Shown: positions 24,716-34,244, numbered from the stretch's first letter. The stretch is 64,000 bases of DNA from Kosakonia pseudosacchari (GCF_900184035.1 NZ_FXWP01000010.1:186001-250000), one strand, 5' to 3'. Numbers and translations are program-made. The notes: generated by a model not told the origin, from the sequence alone.

Positions 24716-25780
24716 ATGACGCCAGAACAAAAGTTTGCCCGCTGGGTAAGGGTGAGTATTGCCTCTTTCCTGCTGATGTTTGTCTATTTTATCGTTGCCG
24801 ATATCTGGATCCCGCTGACCCCGGATTCCACCGTCATGCGCGTGGTGACGCCGGTTTCCGCCCGCGTTTCTGGCTACGTTGCGCAAGTGTATGTGCAGAA
24901 CAACAGCCAGGTGAAGAAGGGCGATCTGCTGTTCGAACTGGACGCCACGCCGTTTAACAACCAGGTAGAAGCCGCGCAAATCGCGCTGGCACAAGCAAAG
25001 CTCACCAATCAACAACTGGATGCGCAAATCGTTGCCGCGCAGGCCAGCCTGAAGACGGCGCAGCTTACTGCACAAAACGATCGGGTGACCTTTGAGCGCT
25101 ACCAGAACCTGAGCGTGATGCATAACGTCTCGCAAGCCGATGTCGATAAAGTACGCACGACCTGGCAAAGCAGTGTGCAATCGGTGAACAACCTGAATGC
25201 CTCGATTGATGCGCTGAACATTGAGCGCGGCGATCGCGATGATGCCCGCAACGTAACGCTGCAGAAATACCGCAATGCCCTGCAACAGGCGCAGCTGAAT
25301 CTGAGCTGGACCCAGGTTCGCGCCGAAGCCGATGGTGCGGTCAGTAATCTGCAATTAAGTCCCGGTTTTTATGCCGCTGCCGGAACTGCCGCACTGGCGC
25401 TGGTGCACGATAAAACCGATATCGTGGCGGATTTCCGTGAGAAGAGCCTGCGCCATACGCGCGTTGGCACCGATGCGGCAGTGGTGTTTGACGCGCTGCC
25501 GGGGCATGTGTTCAAAGCCCATGTCACCAGCAGTGATGCCGGGGTGCTGGCCGGGCAGCAGGCGGTGAATGGCGAGCTTTCCGCGCCGCAAACCTCTAAC
25601 CGCTGGGTGCGTGACGCGCAGCGTATGCGCATCCACGTTGCACTGGATGAACCGTTGCCGAAAGAACTCCCGACCGGCGCGCGTGCTACGGTGCAGTTGT
25701 ATAACAGCGAAGGGGTGTTCGCGCGCTTTTTCTCGGGCCTGCAAATTCACCTGGTGAGCCTGTTGCACTATGTCTATTAA
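24716..25780 (+). CDS. HlyD/EmrA-type membrane fusion protein
   Basis: A 354-residue periplasmic adaptor anchored by one N-terminal helix (residues 12-32, VSIASFLLMFVYFIVADIWI). The lipoyl half-motifs VTPVSARVSGYVAQVYVQNNSQVKKGDLLFELD flank a long coiled-coil hairpin of about 130 residues rich in Ala, Gln and Asn. It would link an inner-membrane exporter to an outer-membrane channel, as in AaeA or EmrA. The partner is the DUF2955 protein encoded next, overlapping by 11 bases. No outer-membrane factor gene is present here, so TolC is the likely partner. Confidence 0.9.
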   Translation: MTPEQKFARWVRVSIASFLLMFVYFIVADIWIPLTPDSTVMRVVTPVSARVSGYVAQVYVQNNSQVKKGDLLFELDATPFNNQVEAAQIALAQAKLTNQQLDAQIVAAQASLKTAQLTAQNDRVTFERYQNLSVMHNVSQADVDKVRTTWQSSVQSVNNLNASIDALNIERGDRDDARNVTLQKYRNALQQAQLNLSWTQVRAEADGAVSNLQLSPGFYAAAGTAALALVHDKTDIVADFREKSLRHTRVGTDAAVVFDALPGHVFKAHVTSSDAGVLAGQQAVNGELSAPQTSNRWVRDAQRMRIHVALDEPLPKELPTGARATVQLYNSEGVFARFFSGLQIHLVSLLHYVY

Positions 25781-26837
25781 TACGCTGGCGCGGGTTTTCA
25801 CGCCTCACGGCAATATCGTTTACACGGCGAATGACTTTCGCCAGACGCTGCGCATCGTCTTTGCCGGGATGATAGCGCTCAGTGTGTCGAGTTTTTATAA
25901 CACCCAGTACGGCGTGTTTTATGTCGTCTATCCGGTGATGTTGCTGTCGCTGGTGCCAGTGTTTAACCGCCATGTGGCGAAACAGTTCATCTTCAGTGCG
26001 GTGATAAATTGCATCGAAATGGTGTTTATTATCGGCTATTTGTCGCGCTGGCCGGTGATCATGACGCTAGTGGTGTTTGCGCTGTACGTGATGCGTTTTC
26101 GTTTTATGAGCAAAGGCGCACTGTTTCTGTTTGGCTCGGCGGGCGTGGTGTGCCAGAGTACGATGCTCAACTTTATGAGCTACCCCTCCAGCGACTGGCA
26201 CACGCTGCTGTTTTCCAATATTGAAGCCAGCATTATGGCGGTGGCGCTGAGTGCGTTGATGAACTATCTAATCCCGGATGTCGAACCGCGCACGCGTCCA
26301 CCGATGATCGAGAAAAACGCCGCGCGCGTGCGTCACGAATCACTGCTCTCCGGCACCGTGGCGACGATGATCTTTGTGGTTTTTCAACTGAGCGATCTTA
26401 GCGATTCGTTATCCGCGCTGATGGCCGGGATTTTGATCCTGTTTCCGATGCATTATCGCGGTGCGGTGATGAGTTCTGTGTGGCGTGTCGTCGGCGTGGT
26501 GCTCGCCTGCCTGTATATCCTGCTGGTGCAGTTGATCCTCTACAACCACAGTAGTCACATGTTATTGATGATGCCGCTGATTGGCCTCGGGCTGGCGTTC
26601 AGCGCGCGGCTGCATGTGATGGAGAAAGTCGGGGCCGGTGTGGGGTTTGCCAGCGTGACCACCATCGGCATTATGTTTGGTCAGAACCTGCATCCGGACA
26701 CGGATTTAGTATTCAGCGATCTCTACCGCATCGTCTCCGTTACCGTGGCGCTGCTGGCGACCTTAACGATGATCTATCTGGTGCATCTGATTTTGAACCG
26801 CTTCGAAGCCACACGGTTTGTGATTGAGGAGCAGTAA
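25770..26837 (+). CDS. DUF2955 inner-membrane protein, FUSC/AaeB-like exporter
   Basis: A 355-residue protein with two blocks of about five membrane helices separated by a basic cytoplasmic loop near residue 180 (DVEPRTRPPMIEKNAARVRHESLL). This is the layout of DUF2955 and of the fusaric-acid-resistance/AaeB family. With the upstream HlyD adaptor it should form a two-part exporter for aromatic acids or similar toxic organic acids. The substrate is inferred from the family only. Confidence 0.82.
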   Translation: MSINTLARVFTPHGNIVYTANDFRQTLRIVFAGMIALSVSSFYNTQYGVFYVVYPVMLLSLVPVFNRHVAKQFIFSAVINCIEMVFIIGYLSRWPVIMTLVVFALYVMRFRFMSKGALFLFGSAGVVCQSTMLNFMSYPSSDWHTLLFSNIEASIMAVALSALMNYLIPDVEPRTRPPMIEKNAARVRHESLLSGTVATMIFVVFQLSDLSDSLSALMAGILILFPMHYRGAVMSSVWRVVGVVLACLYILLVQLILYNHSSHMLLMMPLIGLGLAFSARLHVMEKVGAGVGFASVTTIGIMFGQNLHPDTDLVFSDLYRIVSVTVALLATLTMIYLVHLILNRFEATRFVIEEQ

Positions 26838-26847
26838 AGAGGAATGC

Positions 26848-26873
26848 GCCCGAAAACGCGGTGTTTTTCGGGC
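26848..26873 (+). terminator. Hairpin after the efflux operon
   Basis: GCCCGAAAA and TTTTCGGGC pair around an 8-base loop just after the DUF2955 stop codon. The T-run lies within the stem, so it may work in both directions. Confidence 0.5.
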
Positions 26874-26921
26874 CGAAAGCGCTGTGCCGCAGCGATTTTA
26901 CACGCCAGATAAAGCCCCCGC

Positions 26922-27161
26922 TCATTCTCCCACGCGCGTAAATTCCTCACCGTCACAACGATAAATCGCCTCTGTCACACCGGGCGTCACCCACCGGTTG
27001 ACCGCTTCCGCTTCGCTGTGAAAACGGATGCATAGCCCGCAGCCGCCTTTGAGCTGGCGCGGAATATCCTGCACGCGAAAAGCGATGCCCGCCGACTGCA
27101 TCGCTTTTCGCGTTTGCAGCACGCCGGGCGTGTTATGAAACAACAAAAGATATTCCGCCAT
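26922..27161 (-). CDS. DUF3343 small protein, Se/S carrier-like
   Basis: A 79-residue protein of the DUF3343 family, annotated in many anaerobes as a putative selenium or sulfur carrier-like protein. It starts with a strand (EYLLLFHNTPGVLQTRKAM) and has a CxxC pair in GGCGLCIRF at the expected place. It directly abuts the yjiL stop codon, so the three genes yjiM-yjiL-DUF3343 form an operon. It may deliver sulfur or guard a thiol-sensitive cluster; this is inference. Confidence 0.8.
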   Translation of the reverse strand: MAEYLLLFHNTPGVLQTRKAMQSAGIAFRVQDIPRQLKGGCGLCIRFHSEAEAVNRWVTPGVTEAIYRCDGEEFTRVGE

Positions 27162-27925
27162 TAGCGCTTCCTCTGCCGCTGGCCGATTAACGCCGCGCCC
27201 AGCGCGCCCGCGTACTGGGCGTCGTCATGCGTAAACACATCGCTTTTCAGATGTCCGGCCAGCATGCGGCGAAAGGTAGCGCAGTGGCTGACGCCGCCGG
27301 TAAACAGCAATGGCCCTTGCGTGGACAGGCGCGAGATAAAGTGCGCGCTGCGTCGCGCCATAGCGTTGATGACCCCGGCGAGAATCGCCTCCGGCGCGAT
27401 ACCCGCCGAGCGCAGGCTGATCACTTCGGATTCGGCAAACACCGTACACATGCTGGTGAGCGGATGCGGCTCCACGCCGTCGGTAATGGTGTCCAGATGT
27501 TCCACCTGCGTACCCAGTGTGCGCGAGATAACGTCCAGAAAACGCCCGGTTCCGGCGGCGCATTTGTCATTCATCAGAAAATCGGCGAGATTGCCCTGTT
27601 CATCCAGCGCGATCACTTTGCTGTCCTGTCCGCCAATGTCGATCACCGTGCGTGTTTGCGCGAGCAGCAAACGTGCCCCCAGTCCGTGGCAGGAGATTTC
27701 AGTCACCTGCTTATCGGCGAAATCGACCAGTTGCCGCCCGTAGCCGGTCAGCGTCAGAAAGGGCTTTTCCTCAAGCCCTGCGCGCAGCGTTTCCCATGCT
27801 TCAACAATCGATGCCGCCGGGCGAAACGAGGTCGGGCACAGGAAGCGCCGCACAATCGTCTCGCCCTGAAGCAAAACGCCTTTGGTGGTGGTCGAGCCGG
27901 AATCAATACCAACGGTAAACGTCAC
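27161..27925 (-). CDS. yjiL: BcrAD/BadFG-type ATPase, activator of a 2-hydroxyacyl-CoA dehydratase-like enzyme
   Basis: A 254-residue ASKHA-fold ATPase. The phosphate loop is GIDSGSTTTKGV, with a second nucleotide loop DIGGQDSK. The two cysteines that bridge a dimer through one [4Fe-4S] cluster are in NDKCAAGTGRF and SMCTVFAESEVISL. Family members such as HgdC use ATP to inject one electron into the dehydratase. The partner yjiM is encoded 9 bases upstream. The natural substrate of the E. coli pair is not known. Confidence 0.9.
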   Translation of the reverse strand: MTFTVGIDSGSTTTKGVLLQGETIVRRFLCPTSFRPAASIVEAWETLRAGLEEKPFLTLTGYGRQLVDFADKQVTEISCHGLGARLLLAQTRTVIDIGGQDSKVIALDEQGNLADFLMNDKCAAGTGRFLDVISRTLGTQVEHLDTITDGVEPHPLTSMCTVFAESEVISLRSAGIAPEAILAGVINAMARRSAHFISRLSTQGPLLFTGGVSHCATFRRMLAGHLKSDVFTHDDAQYAGALGAALIGQRQRKR

Positions 27926-27934
27926 GCCCGCTCC

Positions 27935-29086
27935 TTATAACATCTCGATAAACGCGGCGACGCGGGTGCTGAGCTGCCCGATATCCGCTGTCGAATAATC
28001 CGTTTCAATCGCCATATAGGGAATGTTGTGCTGCTGGCGGACATGGCGTTTGATTGCCAGCGACTCCACCGCATAGGTGTGGCAGGCCTGCAAAATCACA
28101 TCGATCACACCATCGGCCTGGTATTCGTCGACCATCTGGCTGAGCAGTTTCAGACGCTCATCATTAGGGGAAATGCAGGAGCAGCCGATCGCCAGATATT
28201 TGTCGGTCAGCGCGTCGTACACATCGCCGCTCTCCTCGACGCAGCGCTCGGTGGCTTTTGCGCCGGTACAGTTTTCATACCCGACGACCCAGCCGCCGTT
28301 CTCTTCAATGGCGCGCACCACTTTTTCCGCCGCGCCGCCAATCGGACAACCGGTGATTAAAATACGCGGGCGCGGATCCAGCCGTTTACCTGCCTGCCAC
28401 TCCTCGCGGATCCGCGCCGCTGTGGCGTTCAGTTCGTCGATCAGCGCCGCTTTATCAAAACGGAAGGTTGCGCCGTACACCACTTTCAGGATATCCGCGC
28501 CGCTGATTGCCGGTGGATTGAGCTGCCCGACGCGGTAGAAATTCGCCAGCGCCTGGCGCTCGCGGTTTTTCAGCGCGATAGCCTCACGTAACGCGGCTTC
28601 GCTAATCGGCTGACCAAAACGTTGCTCGATCGTGTGCTGTAAACGCAGGATTTCCGCTTTCCACAATGCGCGGGAAGCGGCGTCTGCTGCGCTGTTTGGC
28701 AACTGCATGACATGGACCGCTTTGAATTCCGCCATGTATTCATACATTTTCTTTTTGCCGTCGCAGGTAGTTTCACCCACCACCAGATCGGAAAAGTAGA
28801 AGTAGGGACATTTGTCGGTTTTGCCAAAGCCGTAGCTGCTTTTAATCAGCGGACAGAGGTTGCGCGGCAGATCTTTTTCCGCTTCCTCAATGGTTTCATC
28901 ATTGGTGGAACAGAGGGAAACCACCACCGCGCCGGCGGCCATGGCGATCTCTTGCGGCATAAAGGTGCAGTAGGTGCCAACCAGCGGGATCCCTTGCTCT
29001 TTGAGATCCATCACGGTGAGAAAACCTTTCTGGCGGGCTTCAGAAAACTGTTCGAAAACTTCTGGAAGTGCGGTGATAAGCGACAT
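27935..29086 (-). CDS. yjiM: 2-hydroxyacyl-CoA dehydratase-like protein
   Basis: A 383-residue cytoplasmic protein, the same length as E. coli YjiM, of the HgdB/FldB/BcrB family. Several conserved cysteines that could hold an iron-sulfur cluster are visible: GTYCTFMPQE, NLCPLIKSSYGF, DKCPYFYFSD, ETTCDGKKKMYEY and ILQACHTYAVES. Only one subunit is encoded, whereas known dehydratases are heterodimers, so it may act as a homodimer or reduce something else. The start at 29086 follows GGAAGGAAAATC. Expected to be oxygen-sensitive. Confidence 0.88.
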   Translation of the reverse strand: MSLITALPEVFEQFSEARQKGFLTVMDLKEQGIPLVGTYCTFMPQEIAMAAGAVVVSLCSTNDETIEEAEKDLPRNLCPLIKSSYGFGKTDKCPYFYFSDLVVGETTCDGKKKMYEYMAEFKAVHVMQLPNSAADAASRALWKAEILRLQHTIEQRFGQPISEAALREAIALKNRERQALANFYRVGQLNPPAISGADILKVVYGATFRFDKAALIDELNATAARIREEWQAGKRLDPRPRILITGCPIGGAAEKVVRAIEENGGWVVGYENCTGAKATERCVEESGDVYDALTDKYLAIGCSCISPNDERLKLLSQMVDEYQADGVIDVILQACHTYAVESLAIKRHVRQQHNIPYMAIETDYSTADIGQLSTRVAAFIEML

Positions 29087-29205
29087 GATTTTCCTTCCCC
29101 GTAACACGGGAGAGCTTGAAAAGAGGCCGCATTATAGGCATGCAAAAAATGCGGAGATATTGATCTCCGGCGGATGAAAAGGTGAAAAAAACGTTTTCAG
29201 TAAGC

Positions 29206-29445
29206 TCAGAGTATTTTTTTGAGATCCATCTCTTCCTGAATGCGCTCGCTGTAGAGCGCATGTGTGCGAATCGCCTCATCGATCCCGGCGTTATAAAAAG
29301 CCGGGCCAATCTGTTCGGCAATGAAATCGAGAAAGAACTCGGCGTCAAACTGCTCCAGTTCCAGCTCAAAATTCTGCTCACAATAGGTCTGCAATTTTTT
29401 GCGTAACTGCTCGCGTTCGCTGGTGGTGAGGGTAATGTCGGCCAT
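29206..29445 (-). CDS. DUF2164 family protein
   Basis: A 79-residue acidic helical protein starting MADITLTTSEREQLRKKL, a match to the DUF2164 family. Conserved parts are FELELEQFDAEFFLDFIAEQIGPAFYNAGI near the middle. No membrane segment is present. The function is unknown. It follows yjiN by 16 bases on the same strand and is probably translated from the same message. The start at 29445 is chosen over 29460 because it has AGGAGAAACG upstream. Confidence 0.8.
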   Translation of the reverse strand: MADITLTTSEREQLRKKLQTYCEQNFELELEQFDAEFFLDFIAEQIGPAFYNAGIDEAIRTHALYSERIQEEMDLKKIL

Positions 29446-29461
29446 CGTTTCTCCTGGCAAC

Positions 29462-30742
29462 TTAGAAAGCGCTAACGTGCAGCAGCGCGGGCAGCTGCGA
29501 CAGCAAATAGAGGATCAGGCCGATCGTCCCGCCGACGAGCGTGCCGTTGATGCGGATAAATTGCAGATCTTTACCGATATTCAGCTCGATTTGTTGCGAC
29601 ATATCCCGCGCGTCCCAGCTTTTTACTGTGTCGCTGATATGGCGGGTGAGAAACGCGGCGAACTCCGGTGCCACGCGGTGCGCGGCTTGTTCCAGATGCT
29701 CATTTAATGAAGCGCGCAGCGCGCCATCCGCCAGCAGCGTTTCGCCAAACCACAGGCCCGCGTCGGTGATGCGTTTTTGCATACGCGAATCGTCAGACTG
29801 CATATCCGTTTTCATCCAGTTACGCAGATCCGCCCACATTTCGCCGACATAGCGGTTAAACGTCTCGTCGTTTTTCAAATACTCTTTGATGTTTTCTGCG
29901 CGCTCGGCCATTTCCGGATCGCTTTTCAGACTGGCGATCAGCTTCATTGTCGCGCGATCGAAAGCCTGGCGGATCTGATGTGTGCTGTCGGCATTAACAT
30001 CGTCGAGCAGCGAATTTACCGCTTCGGAAACCCAGTCGGCACTCTGCTCGCCCAGCCATTCGGTGGGCAGGATCTTCGCCTTCATCGGGTGATCGGTTTT
30101 CAGCCAGCGCACGATTTGGCGGGCAATAAAATCGCGGCTGCTTTGCCGTTGCAGCAGGGCGATCAATTGTGCAATGACGGTATCCAGCAGCTTTTGGTGG
30201 CGATTGTTGCGGGTCAGGCTTTCCAGCAGCAGTGCGCTGGTTTCGGTGAGATCCACTTTGTCGATGGCTTTGTGCACCGCGCGGCGTAACAGGCGCTGAA
30301 TGCGGCTGTCGTCGGCCATCTCCAGAAAGCCGCTCATCACCTGCAACAGATGCACTCCCACGCGCTGCGCGTTGTCGGGCTGGCTGAACCAGACGCCAAT
30401 CATCTGCGCAGGCTGGTGGCGATGAATTAACGCCACCAGCGATTGGGTATCCAGAAATTTTTCCTGCACGAACTGGCCGAGATTGTCGCCAATCCGCTCT
30501 TTATTACGCGGGATAATCGCCGTATGGCGGGAGATAAACGGGAACGGCACACGGTGAAACAGCGCGACCACCGCGAACCAGTCCGCCAGTGCGCCGACCA
30601 TCGCCGCTTCGGCAATGGCTTTCACCCCGCTTACCCAGAAGTTGGGCGGCAGGAACAGTGTGGTGATAAACGTCGCGGCCGCAACCAGTAACAGCGACAG
30701 CGCCAGGCGCTTGGCGCGCTTGAGTTCTGCGAATTTATTCAT
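29462..30742 (-). CDS. yjiN: DUF445 membrane protein YjiN
   Basis: A 426-residue protein with an N-terminal pair of membrane helices ([21 protein letters not shown] and [21 protein letters not shown]), a long helical soluble domain, and a C-terminal helix ([21 protein letters not shown]). The [15 protein letters not shown] motif defines DUF445. The family is conserved in enterobacteria but has no established function. Position next to yjiLM agrees with E. coli. Confidence 0.88.
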   Translation of the reverse strand: MNKFAELKRAKRLALSLLLVAAATFITTLFLPPNFWVSGVKAIAEAAMVGALADWFAVVALFHRVPFPFISRHTAIIPRNKERIGDNLGQFVQEKFLDTQSLVALIHRHQPAQMIGVWFSQPDNAQRVGVHLLQVMSGFLEMADDSRIQRLLRRAVHKAIDKVDLTETSALLLESLTRNNRHQKLLDTVIAQLIALLQRQSSRDFIARQIVRWLKTDHPMKAKILPTEWLGEQSADWVSEAVNSLLDDVNADSTHQIRQAFDRATMKLIASLKSDPEMAERAENIKEYLKNDETFNRYVGEMWADLRNWMKTDMQSDDSRMQKRITDAGLWFGETLLADGALRASLNEHLEQAAHRVAPEFAAFLTRHISDTVKSWDARDMSQQIELNIGKDLQFIRINGTLVGGTIGLILYLLSQLPALLHVSAF

Positions 30743-30782
30743 GGTTTAAGCATATAACCCAACGCCGGGTTCTTGCAAAAGG

Positions 30783-31424
30783 TTAAATCCTAAGCAGATT
30801 ACGCAGCATGCTCCATAAAATCGACGTCCCAAACACCATTAGCACCGCGCCTGCGATGCGCTCGATCCACCACACGCTGCGGCTCAGTCGCTGTTGCACG
30901 GCGGGCAGCCCAATGAGCCAAACCACCGATATATCCCAGACGAATACGACCATTACCATCCACACGCCGCTTACCGACTGCTGGATCAGTGTGACGTTCG
31001 GGCCGAGCAGGGCGGTCATCAGCGCGAGGTAAAACAGCGCATTTTTGGGATTAAGCAGCGCGGAACCCAGCCCGAGTAAAAACTGTTTTCTCAGGCTCGG
31101 GCACGGCTGACGGGTTTCATCGACGCAAAACGTCTGCGTGCGGCTGTGCAGCAGGTGCCAGCCAATCCACAGCAAATAGATTGCACCCAGCAGTTCAATG
31201 GCGCTAAAGAGCACCGTGAACGGGTGCAGCGCACTCGCCCCGATAATCACTATCAGGATATAAAACGCGTTGCCTGCGGCGATACCCGCGCACAGCCCGG
31301 CGCTGCCGCGCAGCCGATAGCGGATCGCAAACCCCATTAACAAAAAGAAATCCGGGCCGGGGCTGAGCAGGGCAACAAAATGTGCCAGCGCCAGCGCCGG
31401 AAACGCGGTGGGAAATAACGCCAT
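30783..31424 (-). CDS. LysE/RhtB family amino-acid exporter
   Basis: A 213-residue inner-membrane protein with six hydrophobic segments. The signature near the N-terminus, HFVALLSPGPDFFLLMGFAIRYRLRGSAG, is that of LysE/RhtB exporters. The start at 31424 (MALFPTAFP) follows GGAGGTCACT. It lies 49 bases after an AraC gene on the same strand, so it is probably controlled by it. The exported amino acid cannot be told from sequence. Confidence 0.85.
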   Translation of the reverse strand: MALFPTAFPALALAHFVALLSPGPDFFLLMGFAIRYRLRGSAGLCAGIAAGNAFYILIVIIGASALHPFTVLFSAIELLGAIYLLWIGWHLLHSRTQTFCVDETRQPCPSLRKQFLLGLGSALLNPKNALFYLALMTALLGPNVTLIQQSVSGVWMVMVVFVWDISVVWLIGLPAVQQRLSRSVWWIERIAGAVLMVFGTSILWSMLRNLLRI

Positions 31425-31473
31425 AGTGACCTCCACAGAAAAAAGTGAAGCTCACCTTAGCGGCGCGTCGGCG

Positions 31474-32244
31474 CTATTTATTGTCGGATATTGATCGGCC
31501 AAACGCGTACTGGCGCGGCGTGGCGGCAGTGTAGCTCACAAAAGTGCGGTGGAAATGACTTTGATCGGCAAACCCGCTCTGGTAGCCGACATCCGCCAGC
31601 GTGTCGCCCGCGCGCAGGCGGCTTTTGGCAAACTCAACGCGCGCGATATTCAAAAAGCTGCCCGGCGTCAGGCCGGTGTCCTGCTTGAAGGTGCGGATAA
31701 GCGTCTCTTTGCGCAGGGAAAAGGCACTTGCCAGCGCATCCAGAGTGGGCGGTTGCTGCAAATCGTGGGTCAACGCCGCCAGCACCTGCTGGCTTACGGG
31801 GCGCAGCGGCGCGCAGTGATCCGCACCGCGAGGTAAGGCGCTGAGCAGGGCATTGAGTGCAGCAGGTAATCGTGGCGAGTCGTCACGCTCAATCAACGCC
31901 ACGATACGCAAGTACAACTGAAATAACGAAGGGTCGCGAATGACCTGTTGTTGGCTGTTTTTATGCGGCAGGTAAAGCATATGGTAGCTGCGTGGCTGCC
32001 CGGCGAGTGGGTTACAACTGTGGGGCGTGTGCGGTGGAATGACCATCAGATCGCCCGGTTGGAGTAGGTATTCCTGTCCGTTGCAGAGACAGCGGGTTTG
32101 CCCGTCGATAATCGCGCCAATGGATAATTCTGCGTGGCTGTGGCTTTTATACGCCTGCTGGCTGCGCCAGGTGCTGCGCAGTTCGACACCCGGTAACGCC
32201 AGTGGACGGCAAAATGATTGCTGTATATCGCGCGTCATCGACAT
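31474..32244 (-). CDS. AraC family regulator with cupin sensor domain
   Basis: A 256-residue regulator. The N-terminal cupin-like domain has SHSHAELSIGAIIDG and LQPGDLMVIPPHTPHSC, suited to a small ligand. The C-terminal part holds two helix-turn-helix units (LDALASAFSLRKETLIRTFK and LADVGYQSGFADQSHFHRTF). It resembles regulators placed before RhtB/LysE exporters. Several in-frame starts exist; 32244 is taken because GAGG lies 7 bases ahead of it. Confidence 0.87.
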   Translation of the reverse strand: MSMTRDIQQSFCRPLALPGVELRSTWRSQQAYKSHSHAELSIGAIIDGQTRCLCNGQEYLLQPGDLMVIPPHTPHSCNPLAGQPRSYHMLYLPHKNSQQQVIRDPSLFQLYLRIVALIERDDSPRLPAALNALLSALPRGADHCAPLRPVSQQVLAALTHDLQQPPTLDALASAFSLRKETLIRTFKQDTGLTPGSFLNIARVEFAKSRLRAGDTLADVGYQSGFADQSHFHRTFVSYTAATPRQYAFGRSISDNK

Positions 32245-32286
32245 GCTATGCCTCATTTGGTTGGCTTTCTGGTATACCACACCCCT

Positions 32287-33183
32287 TTATTTGTCGCGAA
32301 AGGCATTATGCAGAAGCCGCCACATATGGTGGGCGGCTGGCGTAAAGCGCCGATCGGAGTTACGCAACAGGTGGCACTGAGCACTACTGGCGACCGGATG
32401 GTCGAGCGGTACGGCGACCAGTGCGCCAAGGCGAATGGGATCGGCGGCAGCGTAAGCGGTCATAAACGAGATACCCAGCCCCGCCTGGCTTAGCCCCATC
32501 GCGGTGGAGAACTGGTTACAGCGATACGCCGGATGAAATTGCAAACCCTGGCTTTTAAACATGGCATTCATATGGCGTTGCAGGCCGAAATTTTCCGTCA
32601 GGGCTATTAATGGATAGTCGAGCAGCTCTTCAATGGTGATGCTTTGCCGCTGCGCGATAGGGTGCTGTGGCGAGACGACGGCGCAGATTGGCCCCCACTG
32701 AAAGCTGTGGCGCTTGAGTTCCGGCGTACCGATTGGGCCAAAGGCCAGCGCCATATCCGCTTCGCCGCTGACGATATCGTTGAGCATCTCCTGCATGCTA
32801 CCCACCACAATATCAACAAAAACCTGCGGGTATGATTTGGCAAACTCGCGCATAACCCCTTCGATAAAGGCGGTGATCAGCCCACCGCCAATGCGCACCG
32901 AGATTGTTCCGCCGCGCATATGGCGCAGATCTTTTAGCTGGCTTTCCAGCTTTTCACGCCGCTGGCGGCTGGCAAAATAGTCCTCTGCCAGCAGGCGTCC
33001 CGCTTCGGTTAACACCACGTTACGCCCGCGCCGCTCCAGCAGCGGGAGCTGCAGTGCGCGCTCCAGTTGCGCGATTTGGCGGCTGACCACGGATGGGTTA
33101 ACACCAAGGATATCCGCCGCACGACGAATCCCGCCCTGGTTACCCACCTCATACAAATAACCCACCTGTTTGTCCTGGAACAT
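32287..33183 (-). CDS. LysR family regulator divergent from yjiH-yjiG-peptidase
   Basis: A 298-residue LysR protein. The helix-turn-helix is in GGIRRAADILGVNPSVVSRQIAQLERAL, with a two-lobed effector domain behind it (GGLITAFIEGVMREFAKSYP and GLGISFMTAYAA). It is not the HypT-type LysR that E. coli carries near iadA. The divergent layout across a 377-base region suggests control of the yjiH-yjiG-M20 operon. Start at 33183 chosen for AAGGA at 9 bases; 33192 is the alternative. Confidence 0.87.
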   Translation of the reverse strand: MFQDKQVGYLYEVGNQGGIRRAADILGVNPSVVSRQIAQLERALQLPLLERRGRNVVLTEAGRLLAEDYFASRQRREKLESQLKDLRHMRGGTISVRIGGGLITAFIEGVMREFAKSYPQVFVDIVVGSMQEMLNDIVSGEADMALAFGPIGTPELKRHSFQWGPICAVVSPQHPIAQRQSITIEELLDYPLIALTENFGLQRHMNAMFKSQGLQFHPAYRCNQFSTAMGLSQAGLGISFMTAYAAADPIRLGALVAVPLDHPVASSAQCHLLRNSDRRFTPAAHHMWRLLHNAFRDK

Positions 33184-33560
33184 CCGCCACATTCCTTCTC
33201 AACTGTTGACCTGAAAGCAACAATAACACCATTAAGCGGATATTTATCATCCGCATTGAATAGTGATAATCGAAATAACTGCCCTGTCCTGTGAGTGAAT
33301 GAAAATGAAAAGATGAGTCTGCGTTTCTGCACCAAAAGGGTGCCCGATAACGGTGAGAAATTATTTTATTAGGAAGTTCTTAATGCTTAATTAAATAATT
33401 TTTTAGTTACTTTGCTTTTTATTCTCGGTATTTCGCGGGAAGGTTTTTTATTGCGTAATAATTCGCGGTAAAAGGTTTTTATTTTAGCGTCGGGCTATTC
33501 AGGCACGGATCCTGCTTAGTAATGAGCCATTGTCATCTAATTATTTCAAAGAGAGATATT
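33184..33560. other. AT-rich divergent promoter region
   Basis: A 377-base stretch without a gene between the LysR gene and yjiH. Most of it is strongly A/T-rich, with runs such as AATTAAATAATTTTTTAG. It should hold the operon promoters and the LysR operator. I cannot pinpoint a TN11A box with confidence. Confidence 0.45.
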
Positions 33561-34244
33561 ATGAGTGAATCGAAAACGCTGGAGCAACCCGCGAAAGCGC
33601 ACGCGGAAGAGTGGAAAGTCGGGCCAGGTGCCTGGATCTCGCTGGTGATTGTTCTGCTGGTTTTTTCCGGCTTCTTTTTCAAAGTCGAGGGTATGGCGTG
33701 GCTGGGCGCGTTTGACTTTACCACGCTGGGTGGCGCGTTCGGCACCATGAAGTCACCGGAAACTAACACTTTTATTGGCAGCGGCGGCATCAGCGCGAAG
33801 GCCGGTTTTCTGTTCGCGCTGTCGCTGGTGCCAACGGTAATGCTGGCTCTGGGGTTGCTGGAGATTTTTACCCACTATGGTGCGATCCGTGCGGCGCATA
33901 AATTACTCACGCCATTGCTTAAACCGCTGCTGGGTATTCCGGGCTATACGGGACTGGCGTTGATTACCGACCTGCAAAGCACCGATGCCGGGGCGGCATT
34001 AACTAAAGAGTTATACGACAGCGATAAAATTACCCGTAAAGATGTGGTGATTATGGGGTCGTGGCAATATTCCGGCGCGGGCTTAATCAATAACTATTTT
34101 TCGATTGGCTCAGCGATGTTCGCGTCATTAACGATCCCGATTATTGTTCCGTTGGTTTTAATGTTTGTCCTTAAATTCGTGGGCGCAGCGGTGGTTCGTC
34201 TGGCATTAAATACTGTTTATAAGCGAGATTTCGACAATGAATAA
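33561..34244 (+). CDS. yjiH: YjiH, inner-membrane protein with nucleoside-recognition domain
   Basis: A 227-residue membrane protein, identical in length to E. coli YjiH. It has about five hydrophobic helices, the first near residue 25 (AWISLVIVLLVFSGFFF), and the gate-domain-like stretch GIPGYTGLALITDLQSTDAGAALTKELY. The start at 33561 follows AAAGAGAGATATT; an upstream ATG at 33522 lacks a ribosome site. With YjiG it probably forms a two-part carrier. In E. coli the pair precedes the isoaspartyl dipeptidase iadA; here an M20 peptidase follows, which points to peptide or acylated amino-acid transport. Confidence 0.85.
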   Translation: MSESKTLEQPAKAHAEEWKVGPGAWISLVIVLLVFSGFFFKVEGMAWLGAFDFTTLGGAFGTMKSPETNTFIGSGGISAKAGFLFALSLVPTVMLALGLLEIFTHYGAIRAAHKLLTPLLKPLLGIPGYTGLALITDLQSTDAGAALTKELYDSDKITRKDVVIMGSWQYSGAGLINNYFSIGSAMFASLTIPIIVPLVLMFVLKFVGAAVVRLALNTVYKRDFDNE

